A stretch of 63,407 nucleotides of DNA from an uncultured Clostridia bacterium (GCA_947058885.1 CAMSIF010000002.1:1-63407); one strand, 5' to 3'. Shown: positions 17,108 through 26,268, counted from the first letter of the stretch. Numbers and translations: made by a program. Notes: generated by a model from the letters alone, not told the origin.

Positions 17108-18124
17108 ATGCGATATATAGGCTCAAAAGCAAGAATCCTCGGTTTTATCAGCGAAACCATCAACCAGACCTTCGGCCCGCTGAAAGGGGCCGTGGCGGCG
17201 GATTTGTTCACGGGAACCTGCTGTGTCGCGGAGATGTTCAAGGCGCAGGGGGCCCAGGTTATCACCAACGACTACCTCCGCTTTTCCTATGCGCTGCAAG
17301 TAGCGAAGGTGAAGCTGAACGCCGAGCCCGCCAGCCGGATTCTCTACGAAGAAGCCCTTGCGGAGCTGAACGCCCTGGAAGGGATAGAGGGATTTTTCTT
17401 TGAAGAATACACCCTGGAGGGGACCGCCGGGGCGCCCTACGCCCGAAACTATTTCTCCAGCGGCAACGCGAAAAAAATTGACGCCGTCTGTACCTGTCTG
17501 GCGCGGTGGCGGAGCCGGGGGGATATTTCCAGCGATATGTTCCACCTCCTTTCCGCCAGCCTGGTTGACACGGTTACAAAGGTCTCCAATATCTCCGGCA
17601 CCTACGGCGCGTTTCTGAAAATCGACGACCACCGCAAATTCAAGCCCTTGGAGCTGCGTCCGTTTACATTTGCGGACAATGGCTTTGAGAACCTGGCTTA
17701 CTGCCAAGATATTATGGACCTGATGGAGGATGTGACGGGGGATCTCCTGTATTTGGACCCTCCATATAACAGCAGGCAATACCCGCCCTATTATCACATT
17801 CTGGAAACTGCTGTTCTGTATGACGCGCCTCCCATTTATGGCCTCACAGGGCGCAGGCCATACAAGGACCAGCTGTCCCCCTTCTGCATCAAGGAAAAAG
17901 CCCTCCCCGCCCTGTTGGACGTGGTGCGGCGGGCCAGGTTTCCGCATATTTACATCAGCTACAGTATGGACGGCATCATGGATTACCAGGAGTTGTGCAA
18001 AGGCCTCTCCTCCATGGGGAAGGTGCAGTCCTATTTCAAACCCCACCGGCGTTTCAAGTCCAACAACGGCGGCGAAGGTGGCGGGCCAGTGAAGGAGATT
18101 ATTATATATGTCCAAAAAAGATGA
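17108..18124 (+). CDS. DNA adenine methyltransferase, D12 class (type IIS modification)
   Basis: 338 residues. N-terminal MRYIGSKARIL is the SAM-binding opening of Dam/M.FokI-type enzymes (compare MRFIGSK in M.FokI), followed by the motif I equivalent ADLFTGTCCVAEMFK and ITNDYLRFS. Motif IV, DPPYNSRQY, is at 217-225. It should make N6-methyladenine on one strand of the recognition site. The length suits a target-recognition insert between motifs I and IV. Its end overlaps the second methyltransferase by 17 bp. With the downstream FokI-like nuclease it forms a type IIS system, in which an asymmetric site needs two methylation activities. The alternative is a solitary methylase, which the overlap argues against. 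Confidence 0.9.
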   Translation: MRYIGSKARILGFISETINQTFGPLKGAVAADLFTGTCCVAEMFKAQGAQVITNDYLRFSYALQVAKVKLNAEPASRILYEEALAELNALEGIEGFFFEEYTLEGTAGAPYARNYFSSGNAKKIDAVCTCLARWRSRGDISSDMFHLLSASLVDTVTKVSNISGTYGAFLKIDDHRKFKPLELRPFTFADNGFENLAYCQDIMDLMEDVTGDLLYLDPPYNSRQYPPYYHILETAVLYDAPPIYGLTGRRPYKDQLSPFCIKEKALPALLDVVRRARFPHIYISYSMDGIMDYQELCKGLSSMGKVQSYFKPHRRFKSNNGGEGGGPVKEIIIYVQKR

Positions 18125-19001
18125 GTCAAAAAAGCTGGGCAAAAACGGGGTGGATATGGGGGAGCGGGGCGTCTATGACAAGCGCAATACGCTTAACGAG
18201 CTCACCGGAAAAGAGTGGGTGTTTTTTACCAACTCCGTCTGGATTACCGGCTACAGCCCTACGGCCAAGGAGAATGTAGGGCTGAAGTACCGCAAAATCC
18301 ACCCCTCCCCCAAGCCCCCCGCGCTGATGCGGGATATTATTGAGTTTTTTACCAAGTCTGACGGAAAAATATTCGATCCTTTCTGCGGGGTGGGCGGTAC
18401 GCTCCTGGGCACGGCGATGGCGGGAGGCCAGCGGGAGGCCGTAGGTATTGAACTGGAAAAAAAATATATAGAAGCCTATGAGCAGGTCTGCGAAGCGGAG
18501 AACATACAGCGCATGACCATGATTCAGGATGATTCCGCCAATATGCTCAGCCATCCGGAGGTGGCGGGAACGGAGTTTGACCTGGTCATTGCCGACCCGC
18601 CCTACTCCGACATGATGGCCAAGGAGCGCACGGGCCAGCGGAAAAAGCTGTACAACGACTCCTCACCGATGCCTTACACCTGCGAAGCCGCAGACCTGGG
18701 AAATATGTCCCTGGAGGAGTTTTATAATGCTCTGCGGCACATTATGGAGCTGAGCTTCACCCGGCTGAAAAGCCGGGGCTATATGGTGGTGTTCTGCAAG
18801 GACTTTCAGCCGCAGCCCGGAAGCCCCAACCTGCTCCACGCGGATATTGTCCGGGAGCTGAGCAAGATAGACGGCCTGGTGTACCGCGGGATGCGGATTT
18901 GGCACGATCAGGCAATGTCACTGTTCCCTTTTGGCTACCCCTACTCCTTTGTTATGAACCAGATTCATCAGTACATACTTATTTTTAGAAAGGAGAGGTA
19001 A
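18108..19001 (+). CDS. Second DNA methyltransferase of the type IIS system (N6_N4_Mtase family)
   Basis: 297 residues, ATG start inside the end of the first methyltransferase, preceded by GAAGGAG. Motif I is FDPFCGVGGT (Asp90 onward), motif IV is ADPPYSDM (DPPY 163-166). The sequence HPSPKPPALMRDII ahead of motif I is the SAM-binding helix of this class. DPPY rather than SPPY favours N6-adenine over N4-cytosine. It is unrelated in class to its neighbour: M.FokI joins two D12-type domains in one chain, while here the two activities are separate and of different families. It probably modifies the complementary strand of the same asymmetric site. The nuclease gene starts two bases after its stop. 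Confidence 0.88.
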   Translation: MSKKDESKKLGKNGVDMGERGVYDKRNTLNELTGKEWVFFTNSVWITGYSPTAKENVGLKYRKIHPSPKPPALMRDIIEFFTKSDGKIFDPFCGVGGTLLGTAMAGGQREAVGIELEKKYIEAYEQVCEAENIQRMTMIQDDSANMLSHPEVAGTEFDLVIADPPYSDMMAKERTGQRKKLYNDSSPMPYTCEAADLGNMSLEEFYNALRHIMELSFTRLKSRGYMVVFCKDFQPQPGSPNLLHADIVRELSKIDGLVYRGMRIWHDQAMSLFPFGYPYSFVMNQIHQYILIFRKER

Positions 19002-19003
19002 TC

Positions 19004-20578
19004 ATGGCAAAAAATAGATCACGTAAAGATAGGCTCTTGCCCAACTACGGCTGGGTACAAAACACCTCTAGGCTCTCAACAGTAAGAGATGTTGTAGAGA
19101 TGGTGCCAGAGGATGGCATCGGCCACAAAGCTCTCATGCGGACCATTCATGAACACCGCCAAAAAATGGACAGTCTCAAAGGTCAGTGGGAATGGGATGC
19201 CCGGTGCCGGATAAAGGCCATCTGCGCCTGCGGCATGGCGGAGCTGGACCGGGACATGCAGGGCTACCAGCTGACGGAGCTGGGCCGCGCCCTGCGCGCC
19301 GCGCCTAAAAGCAGCGAGGGCGGCAACGTCCTCAGCCCGGAGGAACAGGAAATTTTCCAAAAGGGACTGCTGACAAACCCGCCGGTAATCCGTACGCTTC
19401 AGCTCCTGAATGAAAGCCGGAAAAATGGTGGCGGCCCTATGTCAAAGTATGACATAGGCGGCAGGCTGGGATTTGTGGGCGATATAGGCTTCACCCACTA
19501 TGAGGTTGAGTATGTAATTCGGAATAGGCAAAAATTCACCAATACCGAGGGCAGCGCGGACAAGTGGGCGCGAACGATCCTCAGCTGGCTGTGCCAGGTG
19601 GGATGGGCCGTCCAGAGCGGCGTGGAGAAGTACGGCGAACAGACCCTCCCGCTCTATACCACGCGGTATGAAGTGGACCGCGTGCTGCAATATTCAGCTC
19701 GCTCCACCGTGAAGTACGTGCCCCAGGAGATGCTCTGCTCTGCCCACCACCCCTTTGCGCAGATCGTGCAGCAGCGGCGGGCAGCGGTGCTGCGGATTTT
19801 GTCGCAAAAGCCGTATATGGCCATCTCCGACCTGACATCCGCCGTACAGGCCCAGGGGCTGGAAGCGGACGAGGAAACGCTTGCCTTCGACATCTTGAAC
19901 CTGCGGCAGGCGGGGATTCAGATTTCCAAGGAGGTCTCCATCTACCGCCTCACGGACAATATTCACCTGGACACTCCGCCGGAGCAGCTGCCCATAAAGG
20001 TCCAGGGGCGGGTGGCGGATGTGGAAAAGCAAATTGAGCGGTACGTCATGGCCTATGAAGATATTCTTCCTTCCAAACTGGTGGACAACCTCATCCGCTA
20101 CGGCAGCGGCGGAGCGAAAACCGCCGCCTATTTCGAGGATACGGTGAGAGCTCTGTTTTCCATAATGGGGTACGAGGCCAAATGCCTGGGACAGGGCCGC
20201 GGCAGGGTGACGGATGTAATCGTCAAATACCGGGACCCGCTCTATTCCAAATCCTACGCGCTGATGATAGACACAAAAGCCAGTAATCCGTACGCCTTCC
20301 CCGCCGGAGATGTCCGGAAGATGAAGGAGTACATCGCCCTGCATGGGAAGGAGCTGATGCAGGACATGATTCCCAATCACGCCTTCCTATTTGCCAGCAT
20401 GGCGTTCAAACCGCCGGAAGGGCCTCTGGAGGAAATCGCGGCGGACACGGCTGTTTCCGGTACGACGGCGGATGTATTCAGTTTGATGGACTTTGCCGCG
20501 AAGGTGCTGAAGCAGGAAATTTCCATTAAGGATATGTATCCTCATTTTACTACAAACAGGCAGTTTGTCTGCCCGTAA
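19004..20578 (+). CDS. FokI-like type IIS restriction endonuclease
   Basis: 524 residues (FokI is about 580). The N-terminal recognition part matches FokI: NYGWVQNTSRL at 14-24 against FokI FGWVQNPGKF, NPPVIRTLQLL at 125-135 against YPPAIRILTLL, KYDIGGRLGFVGDIGF at 148-163 against KFDLGKNLGFSGESGF, and TEGSADKWAR near 181-190 against WEGSSDKYAR. The C-terminal cleavage domain is PD-(D/E)xK: GYEAKCLGQGRGRVTD with Asp404, then IDTKAS with Asp423 and Lys425, lining up with FokI Asp450, Asp467 and Lys469. All catalytic residues are present. It should bind an asymmetric site and cut outside it after dimerising through the nuclease domain. The site itself cannot be read from sequence. FokI comparisons are from memory. 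Start is clear (AAAGGAGAGG). Confidence 0.88.
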   Translation: MAKNRSRKDRLLPNYGWVQNTSRLSTVRDVVEMVPEDGIGHKALMRTIHEHRQKMDSLKGQWEWDARCRIKAICACGMAELDRDMQGYQLTELGRALRAAPKSSEGGNVLSPEEQEIFQKGLLTNPPVIRTLQLLNESRKNGGGPMSKYDIGGRLGFVGDIGFTHYEVEYVIRNRQKFTNTEGSADKWARTILSWLCQVGWAVQSGVEKYGEQTLPLYTTRYEVDRVLQYSARSTVKYVPQEMLCSAHHPFAQIVQQRRAAVLRILSQKPYMAISDLTSAVQAQGLEADEETLAFDILNLRQAGIQISKEVSIYRLTDNIHLDTPPEQLPIKVQGRVADVEKQIERYVMAYEDILPSKLVDNLIRYGSGGAKTAAYFEDTVRALFSIMGYEAKCLGQGRGRVTDVIVKYRDPLYSKSYALMIDTKASNPYAFPAGDVRKMKEYIALHGKELMQDMIPNHAFLFASMAFKPPEGPLEEIAADTAVSGTTADVFSLMDFAAKVLKQEISIKDMYPHFTTNRQFVCP

Positions 20579-20594
20579 GAAAGGCGGCGGCGTA

Positions 20595-21368
20595 TTGATT
20601 TATCATATACTGGCAGTCGGCGACGTGGTGGGCCAGCAGGGGCTGGACCATCTGGAACGCCGCCTGCGGCCCTTGAAACGGCTGAAGGACATCCATTTTA
20701 CCGTAGTAAACGGGGAGAACGCCGCCGGTACCGGCCTGCTGCCCCAGCAGGTGGACATCCTATTTCAGGCGGGAGCGGACGTGGTAACCCTGGGCAACCA
20801 TACCTTCGGCAAATCCCAGATCATCCGGCAGCTGGACGAGGACCCCTACCTTCTCCGGCCCGCCAACTTCACAGGCCGGGCCCCGGGCCGGGGCTGGGGG
20901 GTCTATGACTGCGGGCGGGTGCAGGTGGGGGTAATGAACCTTATCGGACGATGCGGCCTGGACTTTAACGCTGATAATCCCTTTACAACTGCGGACCGGA
21001 TTTTGAAAACGGAGAAGCCCCGGTTTACTCTGGTGGACTTCCACGCGGAGGCTACCAGTGAAAAGCTGGCGATGGGGTATTACCTGGACGGCCGGGTCTC
21101 GGCGGTCTGGGGTACCCACACCCATGTGCCCACGGCGGACGAGGGCGTTTTCCCCAAGGGGACGGGGTATATCACCGATCTGGGTATGACCGGCCCTGTT
21201 CACTCCGTGCTGGGTATCCCGCCGGAGCAGAGCATTGACCGCTTCCTGGGCGGGCCGCCGCAGCGGCACCAGACGGCGGAAGGACCCTGCAAAATGCAGG
21301 GGGCCATTTTCAGCCTGGACAGCGAGACCGGCCTCTGCGTGGATGTAGAGCGGGTGGATATTCGTTGA
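20595..21368 (+). CDS. YmdB-type metallophosphoesterase (TIGR00282 family)
   Basis: About 257 residues. Metal-binding calcineurin-like fold with AVGDVVGQQG, FTVVNGENAAGTG, TLGNHTFGKS, DFHAEATSEK and VWGTHTHVPTADE, ending with YITDLGMTGP. B. subtilis YmdB hydrolyses 2',3'-cyclic nucleotides and affects RNA turnover and biofilm choice. The role here is by family. The frame opens at 20565 inside the nuclease gene. I chose TTG at 20595, which follows AGGCGGCGG and gives a family-like N-terminus. In many Clostridia ymdB follows the RNase Y gene. Here a restriction system sits directly upstream with a 16-bp gap, suggesting the system was inserted. Confidence 0.88.
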   Translation: MIYHILAVGDVVGQQGLDHLERRLRPLKRLKDIHFTVVNGENAAGTGLLPQQVDILFQAGADVVTLGNHTFGKSQIIRQLDEDPYLLRPANFTGRAPGRGWGVYDCGRVQVGVMNLIGRCGLDFNADNPFTTADRILKTEKPRFTLVDFHAEATSEKLAMGYYLDGRVSAVWGTHTHVPTADEGVFPKGTGYITDLGMTGPVHSVLGIPPEQSIDRFLGGPPQRHQTAEGPCKMQGAIFSLDSETGLCVDVERVDIR

Positions 21369-21512
21369 CGCCGGACAGGAACGCCCGGCGAGAGGGACCA
21401 GGGGACCGTTTCCCGTTTTATTTGCGGACAAGCCGGCGGACTGGGGGAATTCCAGTCCGCGTACCTGGATAAGCCGGGTACGGAGAACATAAAGGAGAAG
21501 GAGAGCACGACA

Positions 21513-22514
21513 ATGAAAGAAAAAAGAATCCTGCTCATCGGCACAGGAGGGACCATCGCCTCCGAGCTGGGGGAGAGCGGTCTGGAGCCGGAACTGACCA
21601 GCGAACAGCTGCTGCGGTATATTCCCGATATCTCCGAGATTTGCGAGGTGGAGTGCGAACAGCTGTTCAGCCTGGACAGCACTAACATCCAGCCAAAACA
21701 CTGGGCCCGTATTGCCGGAGCCATTCGGGAACGATACCGGGAATTTGACGGCTTTGTGGTCAGTCACGGCACAGACACGATGGCTTACACCGCCGCCGCT
21801 TTGAGCTATCTGGTCCAGGGGAGTCCTAAGCCGATTGTCCTCACCGGGGCACAAAAACCCATTGGCTTCGAGACCACCGACAGTAAACAAAACCTTCGGG
21901 ATGCGCTGACGGTAGCCGTGTCGGACCTGCCGGGGGTGACGCTGGTGTTCAACGGCAAGATTATCATGGGCACCCGGGCGAGAAAAACGCACAGCAAAAG
22001 CTTTGAGGCCTTCTCCAGCATCAACTACCCCCTTCTGGGGATGGTCCGGGATGGGCGGATTATCCGCTACATCCGGCCGGAATCCAGAGCGGTGCCCCAG
22101 TTCTATGAGACAGTGAACTCCAATGTGTCTCTGATGAAGCTGATTCCAGGCGCGGACTGCGGCGTAGCGGCGTATTTGCTGGAGCGCAGCGACGCGCTGA
22201 TTATTGAGAGCTTCGGCGTAGGCGGCCTGCCCACCTACAAGGCCGGCGATTACTACGAGACCGTGAAAACGGGTCTGGAGGCGGGAAAAACCGTGGTTAT
22301 GACTACGCAGGTGGAAAATGAGGGCAGCGACCTGGCGGTGTACCACGTTGGGAACAGCATTAAGCGGAACCTGCCCATTCTGGAGGCATATGATATGACG
22401 ACAGAGGCGGTAACGGCAAAGCTGATGTGGATTCTGGGCCAGACCAAGGACCGCAAATGGGTGCAGGAGCTATTTTACACCCCGGTGGCCTGCGATATTC
22501 TGGCAGGGAAATAA
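21513..22514 (+). CDS. ansA: L-asparaginase
   Basis: Hydrolyses asparagine to aspartate and ammonia. 333 residues, complete, with the N-terminal signature [10 protein letters not shown] (catalytic Thr in GGTIA near residue 13), the second signature [13 protein letters not shown] (Thr and Asp of the Thr-Asp-Lys triad, near 88-92) and the conserved Lys in LTGAQKP. No signal peptide is present, so it is the cytoplasmic type I enzyme. Gene symbol ansA follows that type. Ribosome site AAAGGAGAAGGAG. cysK begins 44 bp downstream and may be co-transcribed. The 144-bp gap upstream holds no recognisable site beyond small hairpins. Confidence 0.93.
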   Translation: MKEKRILLIGTGGTIASELGESGLEPELTSEQLLRYIPDISEICEVECEQLFSLDSTNIQPKHWARIAGAIRERYREFDGFVVSHGTDTMAYTAAALSYLVQGSPKPIVLTGAQKPIGFETTDSKQNLRDALTVAVSDLPGVTLVFNGKIIMGTRARKTHSKSFEAFSSINYPLLGMVRDGRIIRYIRPESRAVPQFYETVNSNVSLMKLIPGADCGVAAYLLERSDALIIESFGVGGLPTYKAGDYYETVKTGLEAGKTVVMTTQVENEGSDLAVYHVGNSIKRNLPILEAYDMTTEAVTAKLMWILGQTKDRKWVQELFYTPVACDILAGK

Positions 22515-22558
22515 GCGGCTTTTACGCGAACCGCGGCGGTTACGCAGGAGGTTTTTGT

Positions 22559-23500
22559 ATGGGGAAAATCTACACATCCGCCAGCCAGCTGGTAGGAAAC
22601 ACGCCGCTGCTGGAGTTGGTCCATATAGAGCGGGAGGAGGGCTTGGAGGCAAGACTTCTCGCCAAGCTGGAGTATTTCAATCCCGCTGGCAGTGTAAAGG
22701 ACCGGGTGGCCAAGGCTATGATAGAGGATGCGGAGGCAAGGGGCCTGCTGGGGCCCGGCTCGGTTATGATTGAGCCCACTTCCGGAAATACGGGCATTGG
22801 ACTGGCGTCTTTGGCGGCGGCCAGGGGCTACCGTGTGATGATTGTTATGCCGGAGACCATGAGCGTGGAGCGGCGGCGGCTGATGGGGGCCTATGGCGCG
22901 GAGCTGGTTCTGACAGACGGGGACAAAGGGATGGCGGGGGCAATTGCCAAGGCGGAGGAGCTGGCCCGGGAAATTCCCGGCAGCTTTGTGCCCGGTCAGT
23001 TTGTGAACCCCGCCAATCCCGCTGCCCACAGGGAGTCCACCGGCCCGGAAATCTGGGCGGATACAGACGGTGAGGTGGATATTTTTGTAGCCGGGGCGGG
23101 GACTGGCGGCACTTTGACCGGCGTGGGGGAGTACCTCAAGAGCCGGAATTCCGCTGTAAAAATTGTGGCAGCGGAGCCCGCTTCGTCTCCCGTGCTGGGC
23201 GGCGGAACCGCCGGTCCCCATGGTATCCAGGGCATTGGCGCGGGGTTTGTGCCGGAGATTTTGAACCGGGAGATTCTGGATGAAATTATCCCTGTGCAGG
23301 ATGAGGACGCCTTTGCTGCCGCGCGGCGCGTAGGCCGGTCCGAGGGCGTGCTGGCGGGCATCTCCTCCGGAGCGGCGGTTTGGGCGGCGGTCCGGCTGGC
23401 AAAGCGCACGGAGAACCGGGGAAAAACGATTGTGGTTCTGCTGCCAGACGCCGGGGACCGCTACCTCTCTACGCCTCTTTTCGCAGACGAATCCAAATGA
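22559..23500 (+). CDS. cysK: Cysteine synthase A (O-acetylserine sulfhydrylase)
   Basis: PLP enzyme joining O-acetylserine and sulfide to cysteine. 313 residues from the ATG at 22559, behind GCAGGAGG. A longer frame back to 22427 is an overlap with the asparaginase gene. PLP lysine is in [12 protein letters not shown] (near residue 45), substrate loop [10 protein letters not shown], phosphate-binding loop [10 protein letters not shown] and the C-terminal GISSGAAV. All are intact. A MalY/PatB-type lyase follows in convergent orientation, so cysteine making and breaking sit side by side. It could also accept other nucleophiles, as CysK/CysM enzymes do. Confidence 0.93.
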   Translation: MGKIYTSASQLVGNTPLLELVHIEREEGLEARLLAKLEYFNPAGSVKDRVAKAMIEDAEARGLLGPGSVMIEPTSGNTGIGLASLAAARGYRVMIVMPETMSVERRRLMGAYGAELVLTDGDKGMAGAIAKAEELAREIPGSFVPGQFVNPANPAAHRESTGPEIWADTDGEVDIFVAGAGTGGTLTGVGEYLKSRNSAVKIVAAEPASSPVLGGGTAGPHGIQGIGAGFVPEILNREILDEIIPVQDEDAFAAARRVGRSEGVLAGISSGAAVWAAVRLAKRTENRGKTIVVLLPDAGDRYLSTPLFADESK

Positions 23501-23505
23501 AAAAG

Positions 23506-23547
23506 GCCCGCAGAACGCCCTAAACGGCTGTCCTGCGGACTTTTTTA
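23506..23547 (+). terminator. Rho-independent terminator after cysK
   Basis: Stem GCCCGCAGAACGCC / GGCTGTCCTGCGGAC with one mismatch region, followed by TTTTTT. It is preceded by AAAAA, so it can also act on the opposing patB-like transcript. Confidence 0.75.
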
Positions 23548-23550
23548 TAT

Positions 23551-24762
23551 TTAGGGCACAAACACGTACCGGCTCAGGCGTTCCATGGCCTCCTGTACCC
23601 GGGAGAGGGGCACAGCCAGATTCATCCGGATATGGCACGGTCCGTGGAAAGCCCTGCCGTCCTGCCAGCCCACGCCCACTTCCCAGCCCGCCTTCTGCAC
23701 CTCGTCCACGGTTTTGCCGTGGGCCTCGCACCAACCGGCGCAGTCCAGGAAAAGCATATACGTCCCCTCTGGTTTGGAGACCTGAATTCCCTCAAAGTGC
23801 TCTGTTATGTACCTCCAGGCGTAATCCACGTTCTCCGTCAGAACCTGGCGAAGTTCCTCCAGCCACTGCACGCCCTCCGGCTGATAAGCCCCAATGAGGG
23901 CGTGCATGGACAGTACGTTCATAGAGTTGTAGTGGGAAAGTGAGGACTCCTTCTCCATACGGTCCTGGAGCCACTTGTTATAGACGATGTGGTAGCTGCC
24001 CACCAGCCCTGCCAGGTTGAAGGTCTTGGAGGGGGCATAGAAAGCGGCGGTACGGTTTCTGGCGTCCTCAGAAACGGACTGAGTGGGGATATGCTTGTGT
24101 CCCGCCAGAGTCAGGTCCGACCAGATTTCGTCAGAGATGACAAACACGTCGTACTTTTGGAAAAGCTCCATGGCCCGTTCCAGCTCCCAGCGTTCCCACA
24201 CCCGGCCGCAGGGGTTGTGGGGAGAGCAGAGAATAGCGGCATGGATGTGGTTTTCCGCCAGCTTCCGCTCCATATCCTCGTAGTCCATCCGCCAGACCTG
24301 ATTTTCGTCCAGGACCAAGGGACTGTGGACAATATCATAGCCGTTATTTCCCAGCGCGCCTGTAAAGCCCATATAGGTGGGGGAGTGGACCAGCACCATG
24401 TCTCCCTTGGAGCAGAGTACGCCCAGTGCGCTGAGGACCCCGCCCAGCACGCCGTTTTCGTAGCCGATACAATCCCGGGTCAGACCGGAGACGCCGTTGC
24501 GCTCTGTCTGCCAGCGGATGATAGCGTCAAAGTAGGCGTCCGAGGGGTTGAAGTAACCAAAGGCAGGGTGCTCAATCCGTGCCTGAATGGCGGCGGGAAT
24601 AGAGGGCGCGGTGGGGAAGTTCATATCCGCCACCCACATGGGAATCAGGTCAAACCCCTCTTTGGGCGGCTGCGGGGAGAAGCCGGGGAGAGAACCCAGG
24701 GCGTCTACAGCGATGGCATCCCGTCCCCGGCGGTCCATAATGGAAGTAAAATCGTGTTTCAT
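23551..24762 (-). CDS. MalY/PatB-type PLP aminotransferase (putative cystathionine beta-lyase)
   Basis: About 403 residues, fold type I. The family opening is clear (DFTSIMDRRGRDAIAVD, then PMWVADMNFPTAP). PLP contacts are visible: NGVLGG, CSPHNPCGRVW, VISDEIWSDL and the Schiff-base lysine in YAPSKTFNLAGL. The C-terminal Arg lies in HIRMNLA. Members cleave C-S bonds of cystathionine or cysteine and some act as regulators (MalY). A start at ATG 24762 gives the usual N-terminus. A TTG at 24768 is also in frame. It lies head-on to cysK and downstream of a lipoprotein and LUD gene in the same orientation. Confidence 0.88.
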   Translation of the reverse strand: MKHDFTSIMDRRGRDAIAVDALGSLPGFSPQPPKEGFDLIPMWVADMNFPTAPSIPAAIQARIEHPAFGYFNPSDAYFDAIIRWQTERNGVSGLTRDCIGYENGVLGGVLSALGVLCSKGDMVLVHSPTYMGFTGALGNNGYDIVHSPLVLDENQVWRMDYEDMERKLAENHIHAAILCSPHNPCGRVWERWELERAMELFQKYDVFVISDEIWSDLTLAGHKHIPTQSVSEDARNRTAAFYAPSKTFNLAGLVGSYHIVYNKWLQDRMEKESSLSHYNSMNVLSMHALIGAYQPEGVQWLEELRQVLTENVDYAWRYITEHFEGIQVSKPEGTYMLFLDCAGWCEAHGKTVDEVQKAGWEVGVGWQDGRAFHGPCHIRMNLAVPLSRVQEAMERLSRYVFVP

Positions 24763-24793
24763 TGCCAAACAAATCCCTTCTGTAAAAATCTAT

Positions 24794-25669
24794 TTATGAG
24801 GAGCCCAGCAGGATTTCCACAATCTTGGCGGCCTCCATATTGGGATAAAACCGAACCCTCCAAGGGCAGGGAGGATATTCCGGCTCTGGCGGCTCTTCCG
24901 GTTCAACGCTGTCCAGGTCCGTTCCCTCTTCCGAGAAAAGGGACGCGTTGGCGGCGGAGATGTCCTCTTCTGTAGACGCGTCGTCCAAGGAGGCGTCTTC
25001 CAGGGAAGCATCGTCCTCTCCAAACGGCGGCTGCGCGTCTGTTTCCGGAACCTCGGGTGCCTGAGACAGAGCCTCATCCAGGGGAGGTTCCGTCTTTTCC
25101 TCTCCCCGGCAGAGCTCCTGCCAAAGGGCGTCTATGGCGGCGGTTACATCGGTTTGAGAGGTGTCGTTGACAAAACGGACCGTCAGTTTTTCCAGCTCCT
25201 CCCGGACTGCCAGCCGCAGAAGGTCCACCAGAGATTGGCTGTCGGAGATGGTCATGACGCTCCCCAAATCCTCCGCGTCCTCCCGGTAGGACATGTGGCA
25301 GGTGAGCGTACAGTAACCCTCCTCGCCTTCATAGGTGAAATTCAGGCCGTCCAGAAGATAGGCGCCCAGAGTCGTGTCCTGCCGGACCTCCTGCCGGGCT
25401 CTGCGGGCCAGAATGTAGGAGTTAGCCTCTTCGTAACAGCGGATCGTCCCCTCCTCCGCCCGCTGTTCCACCAGCATCATAAGGGAGTTGACCAAATCCT
25501 GGTAGCTCTCCGCGCGCAGGGCGTCCTCGCCGCCGGAATCGCGGTAGCGGTCCGTATAGGGCTCCACCACGCTGTAGGAACGCTCCAGCAGGGACGCGCA
25601 TCCGCTCAGGGACAGACAGGCGGCCAGAAGCAGGGCAAGGAAAACGGTATTTGATGTTCTGCTTCTCAA
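24794..25669 (-). CDS. Lipoprotein of unknown function
   Basis: 291 residues. Signal peptide with lipobox LSGC (Cys24). The mature part has a folded-looking region to about residue 195 (GAYLLDGLNFTYEGEEGYCTLTCHMSYRED and later conserved-looking helices), then a low-complexity acidic stretch of Asp-Ala-Ser repeats (about 225-250), and a short ordered C-terminus (PCPWRVRFYPNMEAAKIVEILLG). The start is TTG at 25669, whose bases overlap the stop of the upstream LUD gene (TTGA), after AGGAGG at ideal spacing, so the two genes are translationally coupled. I do not recognise the family. Confidence 0.75.
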   Translation of the reverse strand: MRSRTSNTVFLALLLAACLSLSGCASLLERSYSVVEPYTDRYRDSGGEDALRAESYQDLVNSLMMLVEQRAEEGTIRCYEEANSYILARRARQEVRQDTTLGAYLLDGLNFTYEGEEGYCTLTCHMSYREDAEDLGSVMTISDSQSLVDLLRLAVREELEKLTVRFVNDTSQTDVTAAIDALWQELCRGEEKTEPPLDEALSQAPEVPETDAQPPFGEDDASLEDASLDDASTEEDISAANASLFSEEGTDLDSVEPEEPPEPEYPPCPWRVRFYPNMEAAKIVEILLGSS

Positions 25670-26268
25670 TAGCCAACCTCCTGGTTGATGAGGACGACCT
25701 CCATGTCCATAGAGGTCATTTTCTTGTAAAGGACCACCAGCCCCCGGCAGATACGTTCCGGGCTGTTGCAGTCATAGCAGCGGTCCGCCTTCGCGGCGCA
25801 GGGGGTTTTCCGGCCCAGACGCCGGGCGTTTTTGGGGGCTACGACATTCCGGGCCCGGTGCAGCGCGCTGGCAAAGTCCGGAGAGACCTTGTTTTTCCCC
25901 GCCACAAAGTAAACCTTCTTATGACCGTACAGGGAGGAGGCCACCCGGTTACCGGTACCGTCAATGTTGATGATCTCTCCGGTATTCTCCGCGATGGCGT
26001 TGGCGGAGAGGAGGTACACATCCGCGGAAGCGGCCATACGCTGGACCTCCTTGGGGTCCCCGGGGGTAAAGCCGTGGCAGTAGAGGGTATTATGGGCCCC
26101 GACGCTCTCCTGAAGCCCCAGCTCCTTGAGGGTCATGGACCCGCCCATGCCTACCGTTACGCCGTCAATTTGGCTGTTAAGGTAGGCGGCGGCCTCCTGG
26201 CCGGTGGCGAAGATGGATACGGCAAAGCCGTTGTCCTCCAGCCGTTTTTTCAGCTCTTCAAATGCCAT
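25666..26268 (-). CDS. LUD domain protein (lactate-utilisation type, formerly DUF162)
   Basis: 200 residues, a complete single LUD domain. Hallmarks are TVGMGGSMTLKELGL, the YLLSANAIAENTGEI block (about residues 85-100), NVVAPKN-type turn and a C-terminal Cys-rich strip (CAAKADRCYDCNSPERICRG) that may bind a cluster or zinc. LUD proteins work in lactate oxidation complexes (LutABC), but solo versions in Clostridia have no assigned role, and there is no lutA or lutB here. It is the first gene of a minus-strand unit with a strong promoter, followed by the lipoprotein gene. A start at 26268 follows GGAGGATATACGT. Confidence 0.85.
   Translation of the reverse strand: MAFEELKKRLEDNGFAVSIFATGQEAAAYLNSQIDGVTVGMGGSMTLKELGLQESVGAHNTLYCHGFTPGDPKEVQRMAASADVYLLSANAIAENTGEIINIDGTGNRVASSLYGHKKVYFVAGKNKVSPDFASALHRARNVVAPKNARRLGRKTPCAAKADRCYDCNSPERICRGLVVLYKKMTSMDMEVVLINQEVGY

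Noticed and set aside
16915-17403. Plus-strand open frame beginning in the intergenic region before the methyltransferase
   Set aside because: No ribosome site, and it runs out of frame through the first methyltransferase. The region is better explained as promoter DNA.
20760-22346. 528-codon minus-strand open frame
   Set aside because: Antisense to the YmdB-type and asparaginase genes, both of which have clear motifs and ribosome sites.
24930-25020. Possible short tandem repeat
   Set aside because: The Asp-Ala-Ser codon repeats within the lipoprotein gene are low-complexity coding sequence, not a DNA repeat array.
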